A DNA stretch of 64,000 nt, taken from assembly GCA_029204225.1 (NCBI GenBank), contig CM055100.1, forward strand, positions 14,808,719 to 14,872,718. Reading direction: 5' to 3'. A program made the position numbers and the translations under genes. The DNA comes from Diphasiastrum complanatum. Its lineage: Eukaryota; Streptophyta; Lycopodiopsida; Lycopodiales; Lycopodiaceae. Below, in pieces: positions 53,701 through 64,000 of this stretch. The first letter of the stretch is position 1. The number at the start of each line of letters is the position of its first letter. Below the pieces are notes generated by a model. It searched no databases. It was not told where the DNA came from and saw only the letters and a list, made by a program, of their open reading frames with translations.

Positions 53701-56700
53701 CATAGCACCCACGATTCTCAGAACTGTAGGGTGAACCGAACCACGGTTCATTAACCGTTGTACGGTTCATCATGATTATTAATTAATTAAATGATTAATT
53801 AATGTTTGATAAAAAATGAACTAAAAATAAGTAAATTGATTAATTTATTAATTATTAACTACACGGTTCACCACGGTTCTGACCAAAAATTTTTGAGAAC
53901 CGTATGGTTCTCAGAACCGTGGTGAACCGTCCACCGTTCATTAATTCTATGGGTCCGGAACATCTTTAAAATGTCCTAAAACTTACAGTTTTAAGTGATG
54001 AAATGAATAACTGATTATCCACTCTTATGTTTGAAGTTTGAACTTCAAGGATGCACGTCCGGCCGGACGCAGGTAATCCGCGTCCGCGTCCGGACCCGGA
54101 TGCGTCCGACCCTCGGACGCGGGGTCGGATGCGTCCACATTTTTTTTTATTTTTTTAACACTAAATTTTTTTAAAAAAAAAGAAAAAGCGGTCGCGTCCG
54201 GACCCGGATCCGGACACACCCCTGTCCGCGTCCGCATCCGGATGCGGACGGGAACGCGCGTTCGCGTCCGGGGTCCGCTACCTTAGACGTTCGAAGACAA
54301 GGGCAAAAAAACACCTGAGCTGGAGATTTTCCGTGTTTTGCTGCGATCTCCAAGATTAGGGGATTGTCAATCAAATCCTCTGCACCATAGGCCGTACTTG
54401 GAGCACCAAGGGTTGAATAAGCAGTCACATGAATGCCTTTAGAGGTACAGTATTTCTTCAGGTATTTCTGCTGCCACATTGGATGGACCTCAACCTGCAA
54501 AACCCCATAGTATAAAATCAATCATTTCAGAGTTTTTTGTAAATTTTACCTCTCCAAGGTGATCTCTATTCTAGGTTTGTAAATTAAACCTACTGGTTGC
54601 TATTTGGAAACGTACTTCATGCAAAGCAAAAAACAGTCAGGTCAAGATACTTACTATCTAACAAGATAAAATTTATTAAAGCGATGGTCAATGACTACTA
54701 AATTTCAAAGATTTCAATGACTGAATTTACAGAGTTGCAGCTCTCAAAGACCCTTTGGCTTTAAGGTACACAAATAAAAATTCAAAGAGGCCAGCAAGGC
54801 ATGTGAATGCTCAAAATGAAGAAGAGAAAGATCTTTTACAGTTTTGAAAATTGACACGGAATTGATGGCTAACTTGAGTAAAATCTCATACGAAGGAGTT
54901 TCTTGTTTTATGGGCAGGTTGAATTTGAAACATAGTAATGTATGAGAAATACATCATAAAAGATAAAATAGATAGAATTCTGCAAATGTGTAGTCAGTCT
55001 GATGTTGAACAGTAAGCGAATGACCATTTCCACAAGAAAGTTAAAGCTATGGTAACCTGTGTTCTAGTAATTAGTCTCCAAACAAGCCACGTAGAATGAG
55101 AGTGTGGAGCCCTATATATAGCTTCGAAGGGCCCAAACTAGGATTAGAGTTCAATATGACCCAATATTGGGCAAACAACTATTGTGATTAAATTTTTTTT
55201 GATAATTTTGGAAGTTGACATGAAGTCAATTAATATTTATCAGGAAAGGACTGTAATAAATTAAAAATTTGGTATCTGAACCTCTGAAGACTGACAGAGA
55301 TATTGGGAGTAGAGTGGATTTGTGCCAAGGAGTTTGATTTTGCTTGGAAAGGAGGAAATCAGTCAATGAAGGCACTTAAAGAGCAGAAAAGTAACCATGG
55401 AAGAGTACTGAAAACCAAAAACCCATGGAGTAAGTTTGCCAGGCAACGAGGCTGCAAAGCTCCAACTTTTAAGCAAGAAAAAAAAATCTTTCAGGTGGAT
55501 TGAGCGCTGAACAGTAGGATGTTGATAGTTTGCTCAAAAAAAAGATGGAACTGACATAATAGCAAATATACAATGAAAAGTGCCAGCAAGTAAATGGTGA
55601 TCTAAAGAAATAGCAAGAGAATTGTAGGAATACCTAAAGGAAGGCAATGGACAGTCTTTTAAGGTATTGCACTTTCTCTTCTATTTTGCTATGTAATTCA
55701 ATAAAGTTTGAGATCCTCGAGTGCTTTCTCTTTCACTCATGTGAGTTGTATTGCAATTTATCCTTTCTGGAAATGAATGTTAGCCATAATAGCAAATTCA
55801 GCCTCAGATTCGATTGAGCTTTTTCCTTGATTATCAAAATGATGATGTCTCCAAGTAGACTCACAACATTAATGAGAATAGGCAGCAAATTCAGGCCCTC
55901 CAATAGAGGAACTTGCTCCAAAACGTTTTGCTACAAAGGTCATTGAGCACAAAAACTGTCTTAACTGAAAGAAAGTTATGATTATTCAAGCTTTCATGGA
56001 GCCCATCTTGGAGTTAGTGTTATGAGCTCAATCACAAATTTAGCACCCATTTCACACCAAGAGACCATGAAAGATGAAGCAAATAGCATAATACTAAAAG
56101 AACATCAAATACACTTATTAGTTGATCCCCTACAAGGAAGAGCAATGAGTCTCATACAAAAAACTTGAGTAGATTCCAATAATAAACTACTCAATGACTG
56201 TCTTTAGTTTCCTATTTATAGTCTACTAACTCGAGTCTGAGATCAATAATGAGAATCTTTAATAAATTATGCCAGGACATAACAACTACATCTAGCTCTT
56301 TATAGACTTTTCATCACCCTTCTATAATACCACGAAATATGTTGACATTATCCATTTTTGTCATTTTTATTTGAGACATCCCATGTGTTACGCAGATAAG
56401 CATCAATCAGACATGGTCAATGCCACAAAAAGCACTCAGCTTATTCATCAAAGAATTTGACAGCAGTAGAAGCTTCATACGAATGCCAAAATCATCACCA
56501 GCCAAAAGTAACTTACCCTTTTCACCTCTTACTTGCTGAATTTATAGGCTCATATTTCCAGTTGGCTTCTTGAGATCACATCCATAGTCAGAAGTTACGA
56601 GCTATATGTTAATTTAAACTATGATAGCATGGAACGTCTAACAACTTATCTCTAGTCTTGTTGATATACAATCTAACAAGGAATGGGGGGTATGTCCAAA

Positions 56701-59700
56701 CGGCCCGAATACTCTACTTTGATTGGTGAAGCCACTCCAAGAGGACTTCCCCCCATTTCGCAACGGGTGGGAGTTGCACCTAGGTGGCATTGAAAGGTGC
56801 CAACTTGGGTAACTCAAGATACCATGGGATTATCTTGGGCCTCTTGGAGTATGGGGGTTAAGTGGTGGGCCCTTTCTATCCCCTCCAATAAAAACTATAA
56901 ATGCCTTATCTAATTTGAATTTAGACATTAAATGCCTTGCCCTCCAAATGAAAGGGGCTTTCACATGGAATGACACGTGGAAGGACCTGGGCTTTCAAAT
57001 TGGGGGGTAAGTGCAAATTTTGAAATGGCCTTGGACTCTTCCATGTGAAACCACCCTTAGTGTCAAAGGTAAGTCCCACACATAAGGTGAGCAACAAAAG
57101 AGGCAACGATCTTCGTGCTCAATAGAAAAAGATCCTCAAGATAACAAGCTGGTGATGAAAGAAGATGTTCAAATTTAAAGTATTTTTAATGAAAACCTGT
57201 TTGAGAGGAATGTAAAGAAGCTAATGCAGTGATGGAAGCCAGTAGCGCTGCATTCATGTGATTTCTGCAAGCTCTATGTGTTACCACTAGATCATTATAT
57301 TCTAAGAGGAAAGTAGGCCGCTTTTCAGCTGCTGCATATGTAACTAGTTTTCAAATAGTTAAGAAACAACAACCCTTCTGCTGTTGTAAACCATCATGTT
57401 ACAGCAAAGTTAAGACACAATATTTTCAGATTTCTGATATGCAAATAAAGAACTCATCTTACAGGTGCAAAATCCTTTTTGAGAGTTTATGAAAGCACTT
57501 CATTTTAATATTCCAATCCAATTTTCTATCAAGCTTTCAATGCTATGAGATGAAGGTCGTCGTGTTAGGTTTCCCAATAAGTTCTACAACTCATCATCGT
57601 TCTGCACATCCTCTTGAGGTATGTATAACATCACCATTGGAAGAAAACTAGTTCCAGCAGATTGACTGTATCTACACAACGCTACAGTCCAGGAGTCGAA
57701 AAGTAAAAACCAAGTCACAAGCATAAAGGCCCTCTACAATTCATATGGTGCCCAAGTTTCTCCTACAGTCACATAAGGACAATGCACATTTGTACACAAC
57801 GACAAAAATAGAAGCTATAAATAGCAAGGCACATGAGACAACCAATCAAGTACCAAATTCCAGCGACTGCCTAAAAAATTATCCATTATATGCCTTAAAA
57901 TTGGAATGAAGTTACTCTAAAAGCACATTCACAAGCACAATGACAGTTGCAGCAGATGTACATACCTGATTTACAGCTGGGATAATCTTGGCATATTCAA
58001 GAAGATCCTCCAGCTTCTTCACAGAGAAGTTACTTACACCAATAGCTTTTGTGAGACCAAGTTCAACAAAGCTTTCAAGGGCTTGCCATGTGCTCTTTAT
58101 GTCTAACAGCAAAAAGTCATTCTCGTCTGGAGGAAATTTCTTTTCACCTTTATGTTTCACGGGCCAATGTATGAGGTACAGATCAACATAGTCAAGCTGC
58201 AATGCACTGCATACCAGGCTAATTCAGACCTTTACTAGCAGCATCTCATAGCACAAATACACTAGTCAAGAAAAACAACATAATATAAATTCATATTTGT
58301 GCCCACTGAGCTAAGCAGTTAGCCTTACACAACTTGAAAATCAGCTCTTTAAATACAAACCAGCCCACCTTTCAAAGGGGTAAAGTTGTGAATGCAACAA
58401 CTAGAAAACTATCCTTGCACCACAAGCTAAGGTTTAGATACACGAAATGTACACCTACTATTTCAGTAGTTCTCTTTCCCACAAGGACTTTCAGTCAAGC
58501 AGCTTGAGCTTAGATATAGAAGCGTTCAAAAGCTAGAACGGGTACCCAGATCACTGAGTATGATCAGAATTTGTTTAGGCCATCTACGAAAATCTTAGAT
58601 AAGAGATCAAATATGTCATTCAGAATACGAATGTGATAATGCAATTGCCAAAGACATTGTGTCAAAACTAGATAAGTGGCTCTTAACAATACAATAAAGA
58701 AAGTACTAGTGGTATACAAAGATAATCAGCATGGCCAGGAATTTGGAAAAATGGGGAAAGCCAGTGGATGGGAGTAGGATTCAGCAAATAGCAATTTTGG
58801 AAAATCTGGAGGGTCTAGCTCAGCACTAAGAGCACACAAAATGCTATGAAATACAAGAATAAACCAAGAAACATTTTTTACTTTTTAGCCTCGTCATCAC
58901 CATCATCTAAGCGACGTTTTGGTGGCCTTATATCAAACCAAAAGGATGTGTGTAATCCTAAACATAAAAAAATTGGACAAAAATGAGCAGTTTGATGGCC
59001 ATTGTGTGACACGAAGCATAAACTCTTTTGGCAATGCAGCCACTTTTGAGGGAAAGGAAACTCGAGCTCTACAATATTCTTACATGAAAAACATTTTGTG
59101 GTTGATATCCAAGTAAATATTCTCCATATGGATGTTGCAGCCCATGAACATAGAGAGAACCTCTAAGAATTCAAGCCCACAAAAGAATAAGTGCACCAAA
59201 ATTATTAGGACATAACTTCTCAAAAACTTGCTTGCATCATATACTAGAAAGCATCAATAGAATCACCAACTACAATTGTTACATCCACATCCTGCATATA
59301 GGATTCAGCATAATCCTAGACTTGGATACACGGTACTCTAGTACGCTAGATTATTGCTTACGCCTCGTTATTTTGAACTAGGCCAGAAATGTAATTAATA
59401 GCCTTGTGAGGGCCCAATCACGTATGTGGAGCTGGTGCATGGGTTAGGATGGTTATTGGCATGTGTAGAGTATCAATAGTAATGAAAAGCGCTTTGGGAA
59501 TATTCTTGGCTTGCATGGCCCAGGCACAGGAAAAGTTGAGTTTATATATAGTTATGGACTCGGCTCATTACATTCGCCGCGTCCATTTACATTTACTTTA
59601 CTTTATGCATAAGCAGGCCTTGGGCCCTTTTTTATTCATTAGTGACACTTAGACTATATGGTTGGCCTTTGGCCTTATTACTCATTATTAGGCCATTTGG

Positions 59701-62700
59701 ACATATTACTAGAGAGTGGCGGCCTTCTTGGAGGGCGCACTATTTTCCCTCCCAGTTGGGCCCTAGCCACCGGAAGCTTCCTTTTAGGGCTTCCTCTTGG
59801 CCATAAGCAGAGAAATTGTGTCATTTGTTATTCAGCTGATGATATTGATCTCTCTCTTTAGCCTCCTTAATCTCTCTCTTTCCTGCTTTCTAGGGTTAAG
59901 TCTTGCTTATGTGCTGCTTTCATAGCTTAAGTCTTGCTTATGTGATTCTTTCATAGCTTAGCTCTAGATCAGCTGTGGCTCTATTCGTAACTTATATATA
60001 GTGGGAACCTTTCCTACTACCATTCTAGTTTGTGGTTTTCATTACCAATTTCCTCTCTCTACAACTATCTAAGACTCAATCTGCTATTACTCAATTGATA
60101 TTCAATCATATCATATGGAAATAATTAGATCACTCGGTCAATTATATATCTCTTACTTACATTTACAAATACAATAGTACAAAATACGATATTACATATA
60201 AGTTATGCATAATCAACTATCTAAATTTTCTAGTAGATACAAACCTTAAAACAAAATACTACCTTGTTGAGTTGCAATAGATAGCATCACATCTTATAAT
60301 AAAACAAAAATCAGTTAAAAATTTCAATAATGTGTTGATAATCATTCAATATCAAACTGATATGGTCAATCTAGTAGACTTAATGCCTACTAACGGTCAT
60401 TGTTTCCACAAATTGCTCAAATCGATAAATGATTCACATTTATAATTCAATCCAACAATTATACACTTACAACCACCTCGTTCCAGAAAGTGCGTTTTGA
60501 AATGTCAGCAATCCGCGACCCAGATCGCAAATTTTTTTTTTTTTTGGTGGAAAGAAAATTAATGGCCAAAAAAAAATTGATAGTTTAGTTAGTATTAAAT
60601 GAACTCGGAAATCATCAATGAATGCATCAGAAAAACAACGTATTGATAAACTAGAAAGAGGCCAAAATAACATTGCATAGAGGCTAAAGCCATATTGATC
60701 TAGTTAACTATAGAAAGAGATATTGTTGGCATTGTATAATGTACTTGTATTTTGTTGAGCACATTAAGTTGACTCACGTTTTTATCACAGCTCTGAGATA
60801 GGGGCTTATGCTTCATAATTGTTGTCGGTTTGTTGTCATTCAATACGGTTCCATGTGATTTCATTTCATGTAATATAGAAATAGAGATGTTCAATAAACA
60901 ATCACTTAATGGCCCAAATTGGACCACGGCACCCAATAAAAAAACAAAAAAATTTGCGTTTCTGGAAACCCTAATGGGATTTCTTAGATCTCATTCCGGA
61001 ATGGAACGTGCAACATTGCAACTAACATACTGTTTGAATTTTTGCTCTTCTTTAGGTCCAAAACTTAATTAGGAAAAGCCTAAACTCACATTTGCCAAAG
61101 CCTATGAAACTATCTAGTTCCACTTGAACATACCATCCAATACTATTGGATCTAATTGGTTGCCCATGACTATAATCGTCAAGAAACTAAACAAATTTTC
61201 CCAAAAAAGGAAAAAGTGTAGATTTTCAGTGCTCTTGCTTTGCTTACGCGGAGTTTGCATGACCTAGACACTCGACTACAAATCACGGACCTTGCAGCAG
61301 TCAATAAACAAACACAACACGACAATCAGAGATGGAAGAACTGGAAGCATTTGTATTTTGTTTTGTTTTGAGTGAGTCGTTCAGTGTGGCTCTAATGTCC
61401 ATGCCTCATTCTACGACCTTCTATTGCACGTAATGTGCGAAGTTGCTCCTGAGTCGATTACTACGTCGTAGTCATGCTGCGCATAGCTGGTTGAAGCCTC
61501 ATCGAATACTGTGAAGGCTCCATCGCTCCTGTCTGCATCCTTTGATGATTCTGCAACATGAGCCTTTTCAGCTTTGTTTTGTCCATTTGGGTTGAATCTG
61601 CACTCATATGCAGAATGCCCCTTCTTCTTGCAGTGCATGTAAGGTATTGTTGGGTTGAACCAGCATCTATCGACTGTGTGTCCCGGCTTGTAACAGTGAT
61701 CGCAAGTAGAAGTCTGCTTGTTGTTGTTGCTGCCTCTTGTTGATGACTTCGAATGAGCCTTGTCGAATCTGGGCTTGTTCTTGTTTTTCTTCTTTCCCTT
61801 TGTGAAAAGGGTCTTCTCCTGGTCGTTGCTACCTTCTCTTTCATCCCTCATGAGTCTCTCATCAGCCACAAGACTGACAGCTCGTTCGAATGCATTAAGC
61901 TAATTCTAACTGATTACGGTTGGCTGTCATTTTCTTCAGCCGCCTTGTGTTTTCATGTCCAGGCTTCATCTTGCGAAAGAGCGTGAAGCATGGACTGTCA
62001 CGCTTCCCAAATATGGCGAAAATGCCAAAGGTCAGCAGAAAGTGTGTTCTTAGTCATTTGGACTGTGTCACATTTTCGAGGAAATGTGAAAATGCCGAAG
62101 GTAGGCTAAAACATACTCTAAGTCTAGACTGAGTGTCGCATTTTCGCAAAAATGCGAAAAGTGCGACCTTTAGTTGATTTGTCACTTTGGGCCTGTCAAG
62201 GACTTCGGTTGAGTCGACTTCGGACACTTCGGGCTTTGGCCGCAGGGGCAAACGTCGGGCACATCGGTGACTTCAACCTCGGGGAATGCCAGGGAATGGT
62301 TTCAAGAGTTCACCATTTCCAACAAAAAGGAATTCTCAAACACTAAGAAATTGAAGACAAATAATCATATGTTCTTCCTTATGTGTGAGAGTCCTGATAA
62401 GGTCAACACAAACAACTATCAGAAGAAATGCGACTCCTGATATTTTCTACAAAAATGAAACTCCTGGATGAGTTTAAGCACATGCAACTATCAAGAAGTC
62501 TGCAGTCTGGTGCAGAAGCTAACACACAGAGATAGCCTCTCTGTTACTTGCCTAAAAATTGTAGCCACTGCTACACAGAATCAGAACAATATGGAACAAA
62601 ACCAGTTGCAGACTACATCATCCGATTATCTGTCTGACAACAATGAATCAAGCATTCAGTAATGTCAGAAAACTACAGACAATGTATTTGTAACAGCAGA

Positions 62701-63779
62701 AACAGATGTCTGAAAAATGGATTAAACCATCTATAAAATTCTGAGAAGTATGTAGGACTCAGACACAGAAAAATTGTGATCGATTCATTAACTTCAAAGT
62801 GTTTGTTTTCACCTGTATATAGAGGTCTTTAAGCCAATATCTAATTAATCAAAAAATTTAGTTGTAACTAACCGAGTGGGACTTCCACTTCCCAATACAA
62901 GACAAAATTGTTATTTGCTGATGTTGATGAAGTTTGTGGGTCATAGCCACAACAACCCGTACCACAATCAATAGGCTGCTGATTATTGATATGTAAGATA
63001 GAATAATATATGCCCTGATTATTATCCTCTTGTCTTCAAACAAGCAGCCCTTTCCATGGGATTAGCAGCTGGCGTATTCATAAGGTTGACTGAGGTTGCA
63101 GGCAGGGCCCCACCCTCATTTAGCGCTTGAGAAGCCTCAGCCAAAATCATGAATGATGACGAAAGATTTGAAGCCATTCTCGATGCTCGAATGAGGGTGG
63201 GGACCTGCCTGCACCCTCAGTCACAATGAGGAACACAGTGATAACTTTCCATGTGGATCCTTTTGTCTGATTTTTTGAGTACTGCCAGATTTTTAAAACC
63301 CAGCGCTAATCTTCTCAACAAATAGTTCCTCTCTGATAACGGAGTAAGCCTCAAACACAATGACACATTGTCAAGATGTTGTCACAAGATAGCTTAGATT
63401 TTGAAAATTATCAACCTAATGAAGCAAGCATACCTCGTGAATTTCTATTGTTTTGCTTGGTCCACATCTGAGCAAGGTGAAAAATGTTGACAACTAGGGA
63501 AGGTAAAACATTTTGAGCTTGAAAATCCTGGCTGACCAATACTATAGAGACATAAATGCTTCAAAAATGGCTGCAGAAGGTGAATTGTCACACTTACCGA
63601 AGACTCTCGTTCAATGCTGCCAAGGCTCTCTCGGGATCGTGATCTGTATTCCAAAGCTTGGTAGTAACAAAAATCTCATCACGAGTGACAATGCCTCTTT
63701 GAAATGCTTCTTTTAAGGCCCTCCCCAAGGCCAACTCAGAATTATATATACTGGCTGTATCAAAGTGTCTATAACCAAC
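50541..63779 (-). CDS. NADPH-dependent aldo-keto reductase, AKR4-like (gene B, exons 2-5; 5' end outside window)
   Basis: Exons on the - strand are 63779-63598, 58206-57966, 54494-54315 and 50768-50541, with lengths 182, 241, 180 and 228 bp. These are exactly those of gene A exons 2-5, with the same phases. The catalytic Asp and Tyr ([11 protein letters not shown]), Lys (TTKLW) and His (LIHWP) are present, as is [11 protein letters not shown] for NADPH and the C-terminus YEELWDGEV. The visible 276 codons have no stops or shifts, so the gene is probably functional. Exon 1 should lie beyond position 64000. It is a paralogue of gene A by inverted duplication. Confidence 0.93.
50769..53372 (-). 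other. gene B intron 4, larger part
   Basis: Non-coding. Pieces at 51340-51370 and 52800-53000 align with the two ends of gene A intron 4, so this approximates the intron before the large insertions in gene A. Confidence 0.75.
53373..53613. mobile_element. MITE-like element, copy 1
   Basis: Starts CATAGCACCCACGG and ends TTAATTCTATG, with short inverted CATAG/CTATG ends. Subterminal regions repeat GAACCGTGG, GGTGAACCGT and ACGGTTCA in both orientations around an AT-rich core. A second copy follows at 53701-53951. Confidence 0.8.
53701..53951. mobile_element. MITE-like element, copy 2
   Basis: Same ends, same order of GAACCG/ACGGTTC words and same orientation as copy 1, about 88 bp away. Divergence is moderate and concentrated in the AT-rich core. 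Confidence 0.8.
54049..54290. mobile_element. GC-rich foldback element with AT core
   Basis: Two CpG-dense arms built from CGTCCGGACC, GGATGCGTCC and CGCGTCCGCGTCCG words flank an AT-only core (54139-54185). It stands out sharply from the AT-rich intron. Its right end lies about 25 bp from the exon 4 donor of gene B. The composition suggests a DNA transposon derivative, but no family is assigned. Confidence 0.7.
54315..54494 (-). CDS. aldo-keto reductase B, exon 4
   Basis: After GGTTTTGCAG it reads [40 protein letters not shown], then [17 protein letters not shown] and donor GTGTTT. Compared with gene A, AED replaces AND and H-G-K replaces H-E-K. Confidence 0.95.
54495..57965 (-). other. gene B intron 3
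   Basis: 3.5 kb, no gene. Parts at 54495-55530 and 57350-57965 align with gene A intron 3. A ~60-bp stretch at about 55190-55255 is absent from gene A. The middle is specific to gene B and has no recognised element. Confidence 0.75.
57966..58206 (-). CDS. aldo-keto reductase B, exon 3
   Basis: After GGTATGCAG it reads [15 protein letters not shown] with the catalytic His, [39 protein letters not shown] and PAVNQ. Donor GTATGT. It is nearly identical to gene A apart from the loop after HWP. Confidence 0.95.
58207..61410 (-). other. gene B intron 2, first part read from exon 3
   Basis: 58207-59270 aligns with gene A before exon 3. Near 58950-58888 (- strand) an open piece after a T-rich TTTAG ends [15 protein letters not shown] and stop, like the basic-acidic tail of some unknown gene. 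59880-59980 has two copies of a TTAAGTCTTGCTTATGTG unit. Otherwise no gene. Confidence 0.5.
61411..61920 (-). pseudogene. copia gag zinc knuckles and protease start
   Basis: The - strand reads [20 protein letters not shown], a lysine-rich stretch, then two Cys/His clusters: [15 protein letters not shown] (CCHC) and the related [13 protein letters not shown]. It ends in [13 protein letters not shown] with the aspartic protease DSGA. This is the gag-protease junction of a copia family different from the other two. The frame ends just after the protease active site. Upstream a stop breaks the gag frame. Confidence 0.9.
61990..62170. repeat. ~68-bp minisatellite related to 5440-5700
   Basis: Units begin GGACTGTCAC at about 61992, GGACTGTGTCAC at 62060 and ACTGAGTGTCGC at 62128. 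Each has a GCGAAAATGCCGAAGGT-like word and a TCGCATTTTCG stem. Confidence 0.75.
62171..63086 (-). other. gene B intron 2, no gene seen
   Basis: No supported coding frame. CTTCGG and ACTTCGG words are frequent at 62205-62280 but form no regular array. Confidence 0.45.
63087..63223. repeat. 34-bp terminal inverted repeats around ~70 bp
   Basis: 63087-63120 and 63190-63223 are inverted copies with 32 of 34 positions matching (TGACTGAGG...CCACCCTCATT). It could be a very small MITE or a hairpin precursor inside intron 2 of gene B. Confidence 0.9.
63598..63779 (-). CDS. aldo-keto reductase B, exon 2
   Basis: After CCATGCAG it reads [60 protein letters not shown] and two bases of a split codon. 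Donor GTAAGT. It carries the catalytic Asp, Tyr and Lys. Confidence 0.95.
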
Positions 63780-64000
63780 CTGCATGGTGACCTCATCAAT
63801 CTCAGTATACATACCAAGTCAGTAGGGAAACAGAATATATTATACTAGCCATGTTCTAGACTCCCATAGAAGTTAAAGTCTTTCAGTTGCTGCTTCACTT
63901 TGGTGGCACAGACATTTGCTAGAATATTTCATCTTCCAAACAGATAAGCAACATGATTCCATCTATAGAAGTCAAATTTCTGTAAGTCCACGATCCACAC
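63780..64000 (-). other. gene B intron 1 (partial)
   Basis: Non-coding. It aligns with the end of gene A intron 1 (about 10960-11110), including a CAAATGT-type segment and GGTGACTTGATATATAT-like sequence. Exon 1 was not found within the window. Confidence 0.7.

Noticed and set aside
54171-54314. Continuation of the exon 4 frame of gene B into the GC-rich element
   Set aside because: The frame runs past a good GT donor that matches gene A. The extra residues come from the inserted element.

Overview
This window looks like nuclear DNA of a large-genome vascular plant. It is AT-rich, has spliceosomal introns up to about 13 kb, and carries decayed Ty1/copia, Ty3/gypsy, LINE-like and Helitron-like sequence plus several foldback elements. 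Long TE-filled introns fit a gymnosperm or fern better than a compact angiosperm, but the sequence does not settle the lineage. No bacterial genes, CRISPR arrays, rRNA or tRNA genes were recognised.

The only clearly intact host genes are two plant aldo-keto reductases (AKR4-like), arranged tail to tail. Gene A (+ strand) has five exons at 10505-10657, 11111-11292, 22483-22723, 26550-26729 and 39723-39950. These give 327 codons spread over 29.4 kb. Gene B (- strand) shows exons 2 to 5 at 63598-63779, 57966-58206, 54315-54494 and 50541-50768; its first exon lies beyond the window. Shared exons have identical lengths and phases, and intron and 3' flanking sequence also align. The pair is therefore an inverted segmental duplication around a centre of about 10 kb. 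Much of the difference in intron length is retroelement sequence present only in gene A.

Layout: 1-475, CT microsatellite and a LINE reverse transcriptase tail. 456-6432, a decayed copia element on the - strand with an unusually long LTR. 7427-7964, a Helitron/PIF1-type helicase tail. 8300-9877, a chain of small exons of an unrecognised protein ending in a GIY-YIG nuclease-like domain; this is the most novel part of the window. 10204-10326, a G-box-rich promoter. 10505-39950, gene A, whose introns hold a copia gag scrap, a LINE-like RT, a degenerate LTR pair, two gypsy remnants, a solo-LTR-like insertion and a copia 3' half. 39951-50540, a repeat-rich centre with a 1.07-kb foldback, a 160-bp near-perfect hairpin, an unknown ORF, a Helitron N-terminal fragment between 90-bp inverted repeats, and an HSP90 pseudogene fragment. 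50541-64000, gene B with MITE-like and GC-rich foldbacks and a copia gag-protease scrap in its introns.

All mobile-element coding regions show frameshifts, stops or deletions, so none looks autonomous.
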